A stretch of DNA of 64,000 nt from Amaranthus tricolor. Its lineage: Eukaryota; Streptophyta; Magnoliopsida; Caryophyllales; Amaranthaceae. Position numbers and translations under genes: made by a program. Below are positions 11,695 to 23,410 of the stretch, in pieces. Numbering within the stretch: position 1 is the first letter of the stretch; every line of letters starts with the position of its first letter. Below the pieces are notes generated by a model. That model did no database searches. It saw only the letters and a program-made list of their open reading frames with translations, and was not told the DNA's origin. The stretch is from NCBI RefSeq assembly GCF_026212465.1, contig NC_080049.1, positions 18,879,590-18,943,589 on the forward strand, given 5' to 3'.

Positions 11695-12899
11695 GTAAGC
11701 AATAACTAATTTAATGCGAATAAAACTAATAATTAAAGCTAAGACAATGATTAATATGAAGATAATAATAATAATAATATGACAAATTCAAGGGCGTCGA
11801 GAATCACCTAATTCTAACATGGGAGTCAATTACTCTCATAATTTTATGAAATTGAGTCTTTGGCATAATTAAACGTGATCTAATTAATCTCAAGCTCCCG
11901 CTCTATTGATCAATATCAGTTTAAGATCTTACTAGTATTAATCCTCAAACTTCCGTTTTATTGGCTAAACTAATAGGAATTTAACTTAAATATATCTCAA
12001 CCCTAAATTAATCCTAATCTAAAACTTCTGTTACATTGAAAAGGTTAATAAAGATATTTAAACTAAGATTCATTAAGCATAGGTTTAATCATAGATCCAA
12101 ATTTCACACAATTAATCGATAAAATATCATTTTATGCTTCGAATTAGGGTTTATACCCTAATCCTAGAGAGATAATCTACTCACTAGACATGGTGATGAA
12201 GAACATGTAATAAATGATGAATGAAAACCTAATTGAAATACTACACATGAAGATGATGAATAGTTTAATGTAAAAAGATAAATAATAAAACAATAAAGCA
12301 AGAACACTTACTAATTGAGAAGAACATAAAAATAAATTGCAATGGAAGTAATGTAACAATGGAATTCAACAATGAAAGCTCTCAATGAGGAAGAACAAAA
12401 GGAAAAATTCTTAAAATAAAATAAAAAACTGACTTTTTGATAAAAAATAACTACCACTATTTATTGTGGCTCTAAAAAATAACCATCAAAACGCACGAAA
12501 AAGCACCTCACGAAAAGGCGACAACTCGTTGCTTTTGTTCTGCCTGGGATATGAGACTTGAGTAAGTTGGCGACGAGTCGTGGCAAGTTGGAGACGACTC
12601 GTCGCTTTTGTTCCAGACTCTAGTAGTTGAGTGATGGGTCGTGGCTTTTTGACATGGCTTAGCTACGACTCGTTTCTTTCCCTTGGGGCTTATTTGACTT
12701 GATCTCTTCACTTCTTTTAGGGGTCTTAGGCCACTTCTCCAAACCTTCACTCTCTTATCACCCCCGGAACATAATTAAAATTCGATTTTTGCCTAAAAAT
12801 TACATAAAATAACACTATCAACACTACCTAAAACCCACTAAAACATCACATAAGGAGCATAAAACTAACATGAATAAATGCGAATAATCGCACTAATCA
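11695..12899 (-). mobile_element. 3' LTR of the Athila-type element, proximal piece
   Basis: It aligns with the right LTR from 27052 to its end at 28461. It is about 200 bases shorter, mainly because it lacks two copies of a 73-base unit present there (27950-28095). It ends AATCA at 12899. The first 80 bases repeat the last part of the distal piece at 6320-6400. Clusters of GACGA(C/G)TCGT words lie at 12515-12675. Confidence 0.8.
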
Positions 12900-14455
12900 A
12901 ACTCCTCCATGCTTAACCTTTGCTCGTCCTCGAGCAAATCAAGATGAAAACATATAGAAAACAAGGTTAAGACACGGTCTCCAAATCCTAAGCTACTTCT
13001 TATACCTCTCTTTCCTAAACATCACTAATTCTCGTTGTTTGCCAAGAGTCCAAATAACCTTACCACTTGTCCCCTTCACTTGGCTAACACAAAACAACAC
13101 AATAAACAAGAGTACAAATAACAAGTACCAAAATCCCTACACTTCAACCTCCTTATGTCTCCCCAAAGATCATGAGAAAAGAAAAAAAATCCTACACTTA
13201 TCCCTCCAATAGTGACCTACCCAAATGCCTACCTTATAGCTCCCACTTCTTATGTTGCCAACTCCAAGAGCAAATGAAATGCATGAAAATTTGAATCTCT
13301 CTTTTTCTCTCATTTTTCTTAGGAACTCATATTTGGGTTTTCGTCCTAGCCACTCATTATTTTTTCAATTCTCACTTGCTTACCCACTCAATGCCGCACT
13401 TTTGCCTAGGTCGCCCTTTTGAATTTTCAACCTGGCTAGGCTTTTCTCTTTTCAAGCAGTTTTTTCTTTTTCCCTTTTTCAATGAAAAACAATATACAAA
13501 TTCAACAATAATGAAATTGAAATTACAATGCATATGCCAGCTAAATCAATACAAAGAATGTGCAATAGAAAACATGAACAAGCAAGAAATAGGTTCCCCC
13601 ATGCTTACTTTTCATGGTAAGTAGCAAAAGGGTGTTCAACAACCCTTATCAAAATAGGGTATTTAGTAACCTTGGATATGACAATCAAAGCATAAAGTGA
13701 AGAAAATGCAACCTACCTAATGGAACTCCAATGTTGAAACCAGGATAGCACTATCGGTTACAACATCACCTCTTAAAACATGAAACACCGGCTCTACTTA
13801 TAACTCCCCAAAAGTAAGAGGCTTACTATCTTAGTCTCCCTTTCTTTCATAAAATGGTCTCACATGTAAACCCATAAAAATTCCAAACCCCTTATCAACC
13901 TCATACCCATCCCAACACACAACTCCATCAACACAACCACAACATAATGTACCAAAACAAACACCCAAACTCCATAACTGTAAGGCTCATGTAATGGAGC
14001 TCTTGGATCTCGCAATCCAATAACTTAATTTGGATCAAGAGGATTAGGGGCTTATTTTTAGTTAAAATTTGTAGCTCATATACATGCAATGGTTAATAAA
14101 AAGTGGATGTGCAAGAATCTAAGTAAGGATGGCTAGGTGGGTCAAGGTATGATAATATAGTGGAGCTAGAATATAGAGAAAGATGAGAGTATAGATAGGA
14201 ATAATAGAAATATGTCTGTCAAGCGTCGCAGCAAAGGAGGAACAATAATAGCAGCTGATGAACACTCACTCTCCTTTTGCCTAGACTTGGTTCACAGGTT
14301 ATTGGCTAGCGTTCTTTCTTTTTTTTTTCATTTTTCATTTTTTTCATTTTTTTTTTTTTTTTTTTGGGTAGGGGTAAAACAAAAAGAAAAACAAAACAAA
14401 AACAATAACAAAAGCAATAAAAATCCTAACTAAGAAAGCATAAAAGCTAAACTAG
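12900..14455 (-). other. Non-coding 3' region of the Athila-type element with polypurine tract
   Basis: Minus-strand reading just before the 3' LTR gives GCTCGAGGACGAGCAAAGG and then the purine tract GCATGGAGGAGTT (about 12900-12912). The remainder is non-coding, with pyrimidine-rich and poly-T patches (14311-14365). Open frames here are low-complexity by-products. Confidence 0.65.
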
Positions 14456-16533
14456 CACTAGTGGAAAAACCTTATATGTTGCGCAACATATGCTGCGGGT
14501 TTACAAAAACACAGCATAAAAGTAGTAAAATTATTTGGACTGCGATTCTTAGAGAACCGCAACATATACTCTATATTTTTTTTTTTTGATAATATCCCGC
14601 CTTCATCATATAATACAGCACGTTCAAAACCCACAAAAATATATTATCTGTTTTCAAAACGCGCCTTACTTCAACATTTGCTCATTTCTCTCTTCCTCTT
14701 CTTCAACCCATGAAAATTTGTTGTTCTTCCTCTTCTTCTTCTTCTTCTTCTTCTTCTTCTTCTTCAACCTTTAACTATCAAAACCCACGAAAATTGTTAT
14801 TGTTCTTCTTCTTCAAAACCCACGCAATTGTTTAGGGCTTCATTTGTTTAAGGTAATTTCTTCTTCAAAACCCACCAAAATTGTTGTTGTTCTTTTTTGT
14901 TTTTTCAGTTTTTCAAGTTTCATGGTGTTTTAATGCTTAGTTTTTGTATGCTAGTTATGTGAATCTCAATCTCACTTAGATTTTTTGATGGTAATGGTAT
15001 TCATTATTGTCATCATTTTTTGATGCAAGGTATGTGAAGGTATGTGAAGCTCTTCGTAGAAGCATACATTATGAAGGCTTTTTAAACAATCTAAGGTATA
15101 ATTTCTTTAACCTTTTAGTTTTTCAAGATTCATGGTATTTTAGGGTTTATTTAAGCTTCAACCTTTGATCATATGTTGTGTATAAGTTTATTTTTGTGTA
15201 TAAGTATGAATTTGTTTTGGATTAAATCATGGGTTGTGCTTTTATGGATTGTTTTTGCTATGTGAATTTGAGTTTGTAATTCTGAGTTTTGTAAACAATC
15301 TAAGTTTGTTTGTGTTATGTGAATCTAAGTTTGTTTGTGTTATGAATTAAATCATGGGTTGTGCTTTTTTGAATTGTTTTTGTTATGTGAATCTAAGTTT
15401 GTAATTCTAAGTTTTGTAAAACAATCTAAGTTTGTTTGTGTTATGTGAATCTAAGTTTTGTTTTTGTTATGAATTAAATCATAGGTGGTGCTTTTATGTA
15501 TTGTTTTAGTTATGTGAATCTAAGTTTGTAATTCAAAGTTTGTTTATATCATGTGAATCTAAGTTTGTAATTCTAAGTTTGATTTTGTTATGGATTAAAT
15601 CATGGATTGTACTTTTATGATTTGTTTTTGTTATGTGGATTAAATCATGGGTTGTACAATGAATTTCTCGTTTTTTGATGCTAGTTATGTGAATCTCACT
15701 TGAAATGTTGGTAATTTGACTAGTTGAAGGATATATGATTAATAGAAGGATTATAGTATTGTGCATGTATAAGTATTAATTTTAATGTTTAAGACATATT
15801 GAAATTGTGTTTGTATTTGATTGCAAATAGTAGTAGGTTGTATAAGTATGAATTTTAAGGTTTAAGGCATGTTATTTTTGTTGTAATATTAAGCTTGGTA
15901 TGTACAAACGAATGGCTTGGTAATTTGGATGATTTTGCCTATGGTTGTGGTTTGTTAAGCGGTGATTTTAGAAAGAAAAAATGCATATTGTTGAGCAATT
16001 TCATGTGTAGTTTGAATAAGTTAATTCGATATAAGTCCCAATATCAGTTTGAGCCATATTTTTGGTGATTTGCTTAAGTTTTGTGTATTGTTTAACTGTC
16101 GATTTGCTTATGTTTTGTGTATTGTTTAACAACAGTGTTGGATTTTCGTTTCTTGACTTGCATCAAGTCATTGATGAAATGAAGAACAAGCTAGATCGAT
16201 GCGTTTCAACCGAATTTTTGCCAAAGGTAGTAGATTAATTTGGATGATGATTGGTGATGATTGGGGAAATATTGAATGATTATTAGTGTAATAATTATTA
16301 TGTATATAGTTATTAATATTTATTAGCGAATTAATATAAAATGAAAAAAACAAAAAAATTGTGTTATATGCTATGGTTCTTGGAGAATCGCAGCATATAG
16401 TCTATTATATACTGTGATTCTGAACCGCAGTATATAATATTGTGTCATATGCTGCTATCACTAGTGTTGCGTGTTAAAACCGTAGCATATTACGGGGATA
16501 AAACCAGAGCATATAAGGTTTTTTCCACTGGTG
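14456..16533. mobile_element. CACTA (En/Spm-type) element, non-autonomous, 2078 bp
   Basis: The ends are CACTAGTGGAAAAACC (14456) and the inverted TTTTTTCCACTGGTG (ending 16533), flanked by a 3-bp duplication TAG (14453-14455 and 16534-16536). Subterminal copies of CATATGCTGCGG/CCGCAGCATAT-like words in both orientations, and a perfect 16-base palindrome TATGTTGCGCAACATA (14475-14490), are typical of transposase-binding ends. No transposase frame is present. The centre holds a GAATCTAAGTTTG-rich tandem repeat (15221-15665). Confidence 0.85.
15221..15665. repeat. Tandem repeat inside the CACTA element
   Basis: Units begin ATTAAATCATGGGTTGTGCT and run 125 bp (15221-15345), 127 bp (15346-15472), 121 bp (15473-15593) and 45 bp (15594-15638), followed by a partial start. 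Each long unit contains smaller internal repeats of the type GTTATGTGAATCTAAGTTTG. Confidence 0.8.
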
Positions 16534-16817
16534 TAGGAAAGCAATAAATCCTAAACTAAGAAAGTAGTAAAATCATACACTAACAGGTGTTTACTCCCCC
16601 CATGCTTATCAAAAGCATTGTCCTCAGTGCTTAAAAGCATAGCAAAGGGACATGACAATAAAAGCATAGGCATACAGATGGGGGAAGTCTAGGACAGGTA
16701 ACCGTCAGTGACCACTCGAAGAGCCACGGCGAAATAAGGAGAAAGACTTTCTCCTTGACCTCTTGGCTTCTAAATAGCCGCTTTTTCCTTCTCTCATTGG
16801 GCCTCCAGCTCAGCAAT
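16534..16817. other. Athila-type non-coding sequence right of the CACTA element
   Basis: This continues the sequence interrupted by the CACTA element; the words CTAAACTAAGAAAG recur on both sides. Nothing coding is recognised. Confidence 0.5.
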
Positions 16818-18386
16818 TCAGGCCCTAGGGTCTTGGAACAGGGTGCCCGCAAAATGACCAGTCTGAGCCCCTTGAACCATCATTAAAGAGCTCAAACGTG
16901 TATTAATGTCATACATGTTGTATTCGTAGGAATCATGCAGCTCGTTCCATTGGTAAACACAGGTGTCTTGGAGGGTTTGGAGGTTGTTTTCAATACGGTA
17001 TATACGACCCTCCATATACTCAAAACGACCTAGCATCTACTGACGCCAGGTCTGGTCATCCTCATATGAGTATGAGGGTACCTACTGCCCGTACTAAGAC
17101 TCTTCCTAAAAAGGTTGAGCAAATGGGGCATCCTGCTGTTGAGGCACGAGATCCTGCTCAAAGCACCCCACCTTATCATCATCCCTACCATACTCCTTCT
17201 CCGCAATATCACCACCAAATAACTCAATTTTGTTATGCAGTGAAAACTAGATGACCGTCATGGTGAGCCCATGGACATCATCGTTCTCATGAATGTCAAA
17301 TAATGTGTCGGGCTGGGGAGGAAGGGAAAACGTACGTCCATTGGGGCATACTAGATAAGGGCCTTGGTTGCGCTTAGAGTAGAAGAATTTGACCCTACAC
17401 AGGGTGGCATAATCATATCTGATATTGGCACTGGTGGCTAGGGATGTACAACCCTCAGAGTACTCAATCCCATGATTCCATACAAGTATGGTAATCATGC
17501 CACCGATCCAAATTTTGCATGTGGGAGATTTTTGGACCTCCAGGAAATTCTGGACGAAAAGGTGCACCCATTGAGGGCGTGTAGGTTCAGGAATTTGCCA
17601 AGAGTCTAAGAAATCTTGCTTAAACTGCACAACTTGGGTAGGCTTGCCTTGACCAAAGATGGTTATGGCAAGAAGGTACACATATCGTTAGGCAGGGTGC
17701 CAAATTTTGCTGATCTTGTTGCCAGACTGAGCGTAGGGTAGGCCTCTAGTCATTTTGACCCAAAAAAGCATGTGGGGGTTTGGTATTCTTCTACTGAAAA
17801 CTCCCACCCAAAAGCCTCGGCTATTTGGGGGCACGTCATACTGTATGTATAGTTAAAAGCATTAAATGTGATAAAATTAGTATGCGTACCCCCTTGATGA
17901 TCTGTGCCACTTAAGGGTAGATAAAAACTTATATGTTAAGCGTGGGTAAAATTCTGCGCTTTTACCAACAAAATCTTCTAAACCGCCTCTTCGCAAAAGG
18001 GTAATAACCCCATCAAAAAGGCGAGTGACATGTAAAGGGATGTCATCAATAAACTTGGTGGGGAGGAGAGTTCTCTTCTTTAAGGTGGCGAAATCTTGAG
18101 CTTGAGATGGCGTTAAAACGCATCTTATGGTGGCAGATGAAGAAGTGCCAACAGCCCTTGTGGGCTCAGGTGGTGGTGGTGAGGAAAGGTTAGGATTCCT
18201 CCTTGGTGGGGAAGAATCCTCACCTTGGGTTCTAGATGAACCCTCACCTGCCTGCCTAGCTCTCTTAGATTTAGATCTGAAGAGTTTCATGTTCATGACA
18301 ACTAAGGTCCAACAATTACACACAAAAGCAATAATTAAGGAGCAATAAACCCACACAAGTAATGAATCAAACCCAAAACAAACCAC
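16818..18386 (-). pseudogene. Athila-type 3' ORF (ATHILA ORF-1 family, env-like position), broken
   Basis: On the minus strand a lysine/arginine-rich start (FRSKSKRARQAGEGSS) is followed by a proline/serine linker. Next comes a conserved part (FATLKKRTLLPTKFID, then EFYPRLTYKFLSTLKW), and after a break KIWIGGMITILVWNHGIEYS (about 17500) and YDYATLCRVKFFY. This order and the place between integrase and 3' LTR match the ATHILA ORF-1 protein family (PF03078). Its role is unknown and it has sometimes been discussed as env-like. Frames change near 17880 and 17250, with stops between, so it is dead. I see no clear signal peptide or membrane anchor. Confidence 0.6.
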
Positions 18387-19059
18387 AATGCAAATTAGGA
18401 GAATTAGACTATATACCTGAGAGAGACAATGGGATCATCAAGGGATGAGAGAGCACTTGTAGAAATAGAAGCTTTAAGCCTTGAAGATTAGGGCTTTAAA
18501 ATTGAAGAGGTTAGGGGATGAAAATAGTAGAATGAAGGAAGTAGAAGGTGATAGATTTTCAATGATATGGGTTGGATGGGGATGGGGGTATTTATAGAAA
18601 GTAAATCTCGTGGCTCTTCATTAAAAAAGGCCTAGAAAGAGCGTCTTTTGAAAAGCGACGAGTCGTCACATAGTGGGGGACGAGTCGTCGCCTTGGTTCT
18701 GATGCCCTATTTGCCTCGTGACTTGCTGTTTACTAAAGTAGTAAGTTAGACAGAAGGAGACAGCTCGTCGCCTATGGGGACAACTCATCGCTTTTCTCCT
18801 GCCTGCTTTTTGCCTCATTTCAGTCCATTTGCCACGAGTAGTTGCTTTTATGATACTACTCGTGGCTTTGCTACCATCCCATATACCCTCTTTTTTGATA
18901 TAAATAAAACAAAAGTAAAGCATATTAAAAATATAAAAAAAACTAAAAATAATAAAAATAAACAAAAAAAATAAAAATAATACTAAAAATGCATAAAACA
19001 CGGGTTTCCTCCCGCTAAGCGCTTATTTAACTTTTATAGCTCGACGTGACTCAACCTAG
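18387..19059 (-). other. Non-coding spacer between 3' ORF and integrase, with CpG palindromes
   Basis: It contains GACGAGTCGTC-type words at about 18654-18693 and 18761-18792. These resemble the clusters in the LTRs of the same element. Poly-A/T rich near 18900-18990. Confidence 0.5.
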
Positions 19060-20366
19060 TTAACTAGGTTTGACATACAAGACCTCTGAGGCCTCAACTG
19101 GTTCTCCTACATGATATTGCTTAGCACGGTGACCACTCACCTTGAAGGTGTTGGTTGGCCCTTGAACCTCAATGGGGCCATGTGGAAAAACTTTGGTCAC
19201 CTTAAATGGTCTTGACCATTTACATTTTAATTTACCAGCAAAAAATTTCAGGCGGGAATTATATACTAGTACCAAATCTCCGATCTTAAATTCTCGTCTA
19301 ATTAGCCTTTGATCGTGCCATCTTTTAGTCTTCTCTTTAAAGAGCAAGCACTCTTATAGGCTTCAAAACATATTTCATCGAGCTCATTTATGTCTAACAA
19401 CATCTTGCGGCCTGCGGCTTTGAGGTCGAAATTAATAGTCTTAACGGCCCAATGGGCCTTTTCCTCCAGCTCTACAGGCAAGTGATAGTGCTTCCCATAG
19501 ATGAGTCTAAAAGGTGTGGTCCCGATAGGGGTCCTAAAAGCCGTTCTATATGCCGAAAGGGCACCATCAAGCTTTTCGGACTAGTTTTTTCGGGACTTGT
19601 ATACAGCTTTCTCAAGAATAGCTTTAAGTTCCCTGTTTAACACCTCGACTTGACCACTAGTTTGGGGGTGATAAGGTAAAGCAAATCTGTGCAGTACCGC
19701 ATACTTCCTAAGAAGCAACTCAAACTTATGCTTAATGAAGTGGGTCCAATTGTCACTTATGACTATGCGGGGGCAACCAAAATGTAGAAATATGATCTTT
19801 TTAAAGAACTTGGTCACAACCCGTGCATCATTAGTCTTAGTGGCAATGGCCTCCACCCACTTGGAAACATAATCAACAACAATCAAAATATATTTATTCC
19901 CAAAGGATGAAGGGTAAGGACCCTGAAATCAATGCTCCATACATCAAGAATATCAAAAGCTAAAATCGAAGCCATAGGCATAACATTAGCCTTAGGCAGG
20001 TTGCCAACTCGTTGGCAACGATCACAAGTCTTAATATAGGCCTGCCCATCTCGATAGAGCGTGGGCCAATAGAATCCACATTGAAGAATCTTTGAAGAGG
20101 TCTTAGATGCAGTTGCATGTCCACCGCAAGGGCAGATCATGACAGTGCTTTATGATAGAATAAACCTAAACCTCCGGAACGCAACAGCGCAGCATGCCGT
20201 CTGCACAAGATTTGAACAACAGTGGATCATCCCAATAGTAATACCGGAGATCATGGAAGAACTTCTTGCTATAGTGAGCGAAGAGACTCGTAGGTAGTAC
20301 TCTACTAGCAAGGTAGTTCGCTATATAGGCAAACCAAGGAGTCTCATCAGCAGCTGCAAGATTCAT
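19060..20366 (-). pseudogene. Athila-type integrase, broken
   Basis: Minus-strand reading from 20366 gives an N-terminal part (HDLRYYYWDDPLLFKSC), then a zinc-binding region with CDRCQR near 20015, then the catalytic core with WSIDF (first D), VISDNWTHF (second D; the following G is W here, unlike the usual SDxGTHF) and [17 protein letters not shown] (E). The C-terminal part at 19060-19347 reads KIGDLVLVYNSRLKFFAGK, a typical chain end. Frame breaks at about 20150, 19885, 19580 and 19350 and a missing start show it is not functional. Confidence 0.85.
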
Positions 20367-20640
20367 TAGCTGTTCATCTAGGAAAGAATCATCATGTTAG
20401 GCGTACATGAAACCTCATCTAAAACAAGTCTGGATAGATGATCAGCCACTGAATTCTTTGCTCCCTTTTTATCGATTATCTGCAGGTCGAACTCTTGGAG
20501 CAGTAATATCCATCTTATCAATCTGGGCTTGGGATCTTTCTTGCTCAACAGAAATTTAAGAGCGGAATGGTCAATGTACACAATGATTTTAGACCCTATT
20601 AGATAGGATCTAAATTTCTCCGATAGTTAATGAAAGTTAA

Positions 20641-22145
20641 TAGGAGGTTGAATACTCTCTAGAGGGGGGGTGAATAGAGAGTTTGGGCTTTTAAAAACTT
20701 TTCTGGCAGTTTGTCTCAAGAGTTTGAGGAGTCTGTCAAAACTGTCTTCTGGAACAGCTTTGAGCCAATTCGTAAACACTAATCGTATGTGCGGAAAATA
20801 AACATTAAAGAATAACACACGATATGTTAACGAGGTTCGGTTCTAACTAACCTACTCCCCGCCTATGGGTTCTCTTTCAACCCGTAGGATTTCAATGCCT
20901 TTTATTAATCCGACTTTAATACAAACAAGAAGATCTCACTATCTCCTCTCACCACGTTCTTCCCCTTGAAGAACCGTATTACAAGTCCCTTTAATAAAAG
21001 CAAAATCCCAAATCTGACAATAGAGATTCACAAGTTAAACACTTTGAAAAGTATTCTTGATTAGGCGTATTAAACTTAATCTAACACTTTTTAAACTCTT
21101 AAGCCTATTACAAATGTAAGAGTTAGATGAACTAAGAATTAAGAATTACGAATTACAAATTACAACTCTTAGAGAATTTCTAAATCAAGAGAGAAAGTTG
21201 TAAGAAGTGGTGTGTCTTAGTTCTGGAATGAAGCCTCATATATATAGTGTTACGCCTCAACACATCTTCAAAAACAAGAAGGCTCCTATCCGTTATTTTC
21301 TGTTGACCTGGTCGTTCGCGCTTGACTTCAAGATCTTGAGGTCATCTTCAAACTAACGTGTACTGACAGCTAAAATAATTTCGTCATTGTGTTTGTAATT
21401 GTCTAATGCTATGCTGCCACGTTAGTACTCATACAAGATATTGAATAATAAGCACAAACAAGATTTATCAACATTTAATTAATCATTTAAATTAATTTCT
21501 ATTATTAGCATTAATTCAAATCGTCATTTTCTATTTTTAGTATAAATTCAAATATCATCCTATTAATAGAAAACTCTAGATCTTGCATAATTATCAAATA
21601 TAGCCGTGTACTATAATTAGTAAAACATGTGTACCTTGTACTATATTTAATCATCAAATTAATTTTAAGCACATATTTAAATTCAAGTTCAAATGTAAAA
21701 CATTTAAACGTTAAACAAAAACGTGTAGTAAAATATTCAAACTTCATTTCAAATAATATCCAAGTTAATTTTAATGAACCTTGACCTATTAAAATATTTC
21801 AAATATAATTTCAAGGAACATTGACCTATTAAAATATTTCAAATATAATTACGAAACTAACCTGATTGTAAACGTAATTATCTTCAAGACTTTGAAACGT
21901 ATTTCAAGACTTATAAAATCAACTTTAAAATAAACTTAAGTTCTTTAAGCATATTCCATTGACTTCGAACTTAAATATATATTACTTATCAAATGTATAT
22001 CAAATATGATTTTAAACTTACTTAAACAATTAAATGTAATTACTTAATTTATTTGTTTAATCAATATGTGTTTTGAATTATCATCATTCAAGAGAATTAA
22101 GTCTTCAATCTCCCCTTATCATTATTTAAGAGAGTTGAGTCTTCA
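20641..22145 (-). mobile_element. Solo LTR (about 1.5 kb, copia-type), minus orientation
   Basis: A perfect 5-bp duplication GTTAA (20636-20640 and 22146-22150) brackets it, and it interrupts the RNase H coding. On the minus strand it starts TGAAGACTCAACTC and ends with a CTATTCACCCCCCCTCTAGAG block before CCTCCTA, an ending like that of the Sirevirus-like LTR at 693-2172. A TATA-like run lies at about 21238-21248 (minus). The expected final CA reads TA. The first 38 bases of the LTR are repeated in tandem (see findings). Confidence 0.75.
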
Positions 22146-22320
22146 GTTAACATGTGCCTTATTCAGTGTTTTGATAGCATAGTCAGTGGCGTGCAGCTAG
22201 CCATCCTTTCTTTGCCCCAGCACAGCTCCTACTGCATGATCACTAGCATCACACATAAGCTCGAAAGGCAGGCTCCAATCTGGGGATTGGATTCTCGGTG
22301 CTGAGATAAGTGTCTTTTTC

Positions 22321-22593
22321 TGTAACACCCCGGCCCGTCGGACCGTTGGTGACTACTCATGGAGACTGTAGACTAGCCCCACAAACCAACACAAGTCTTT
22401 CCAGCGCACTTTGGTCTCACTCGTGCGCACCCGAGAAAACTTCATAGGAGGTCACCCATCCTATGATTGCTCTCCACCAAGCACGCTTAACTGTGGAGTT
22501 CTTAGCAAATGGGCTTCGTAGACAAGAAGATGCACCTTGTTTTGATATGAGTAGTCTATCAATCCTTTTTCAAGCTAAATCTGGGGTATTACA
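22321..22593 (-). mobile_element. Cassandra-type LTR, inverted copy
   Basis: This 273-bp LTR runs TGTAATACCCCAG...GGTGTTACA on the minus strand and is near identical to the two plus-strand LTRs that follow after a 3-base spacer (AAA). It carries the 5S rRNA-like promoter words. Its left flank TTTTC (22316-22320) pairs with GTTTC (23259-23263) on the far side of the whole composite. Confidence 0.85.
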
Positions 22594-22596
22594 AAA

Positions 22597-23258
22597 TGTA
22601 ACACCCTGGATTTAGCTTGAAAAAGGATTGATAGACTACTCATATCAAAACAAGGTGCATCTTCTTTTCTAGGAAGCCCATTTGCTAAGACCTCCACAGT
22701 TAAGCGTGCTTGGTGGAGAGCAATCATAGGATGGGTGACCTCCTGTGAAGTTTTCTCGGGTGCGCACGAGTGAGACCAAAGTGCGCTGGAAAGACTTGTG
22801 TTGGTTTGTGGGGCTAGTCTACAGTCTCCAAGAGTAGTCACCAGCGGTCCGATGGGCCGGGGTGTTACAAATGGTATCAGAGCAACCCTGCGACCGTGGC
22901 TGATAGTGTTCAGTGCACCTAGCGGGGGAAAAAGATCCTAAAGTTACGGTCTAACGAGGACGTTGTATTCTTAAGTGGGGATGAGTGTAATACCCCAGAT
23001 TTAGCTTGAAAAGGGATTGATAGACTATTCATATCAAAACAAGGTGCATCTTATTTTCTAAGAAGCCCATTTGTTAAGAACTCCACAGTTAAGCGTGCTT
23101 GGTGGAGAGCAATCTTAGGATGGGTGACCTCCAAGGAATTTTTCCCGGGTGCGCACGAGTGAGGCCAAAGTGCGCTGGAAAGACTTGTATTGGTTTGTGG
23201 GACTAGTATACAGTCTCCAAGAGTAGTCACCAGCGGTCCGAGAGGCCGGGGTGTTACA
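22597..23258 (+). mobile_element. Cassandra TRIM element, complete (662 bp)
   Basis: The element has two 273-bp LTRs (22597-22869 and 22986-23258), both starting TGTAA(C/T)ACCC and ending GTTACA, around an internal region of only 116 bases. The internal region holds a tRNA-Met primer site TGGTATCAGAGC (22872-22883) and a purine tract AAGTGGGGATGAG before the right LTR. There is no coding capacity, as expected of Cassandra, which must borrow proteins from other elements. The LTRs contain a 5S rRNA-like core. It lies in the RNase H coding of the Athila-type element, in antisense orientation to it. Confidence 0.9.
22699..22743 (+). promoter_or_regulatory. 5S rRNA-like internal promoter in a Cassandra LTR
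   Basis: AGTTAAGCGTGCTTGG (22698-22713) corresponds to the A-box part of plant 5S genes, and GGATGGGTGACCTCC (22729-22743) to the C box. The same pair occurs in the right LTR (about 23089-23132) and inverted in the left LTR. Similarity does not reach the full 5S gene, so this is the Cassandra hallmark and not an rRNA gene. Confidence 0.85.
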
Positions 23259-23410
23259 GTTTCAATTTTTCAAAAGTATACAGACAATCATCAGAAAACA
23301 CAAAAAGTACATCCTTGGCTAAGAGCTCGGTTAAAGGTCGGGCTATCTTAGACAAATCGGGTATAAACCGTCTATAAAAACCAGCATGCCCTATAAAACT
23401 ACAAATCCCC

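Larger units (their letters stand above)
20378..23410 (-). pseudogene. Athila-type RNase H region, split by two insertions
   Basis: Three pieces of one coding stretch remain. The piece at 23264-23410 follows RT. The piece at 22151-22315 reads FELMCDASDHAVGAVLGQ. The piece at 20378-20635 reads [20 protein letters not shown] and then [15 protein letters not shown] wording ending in [10 protein letters not shown]. The solo LTR (20641-22145) and the Cassandra composite (22321-23258) lie between them. Removing the Cassandra composite and one copy of its target duplication leaves the frame uninterrupted there; across the solo LTR some codons are missing. D in CDAS and the DHS motif are visible. Confidence 0.75.

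Noticed and set aside
14212..14774. Frames rich in F, S and N
   Set aside because: Produced by poly-T and CTT runs in non-coding Athila-type and CACTA sequence.
20627..21747. Minus-strand frames in the solo LTR
   Set aside because: They lie wholly in the LTR bracketed by GTTAA and show no domain.
22699..22743. 5S rRNA gene
   Set aside because: Only the promoter core (A- and C-box words) matches; it lies inside LTRs with a tRNA-Met primer site next to them, which is the Cassandra arrangement.
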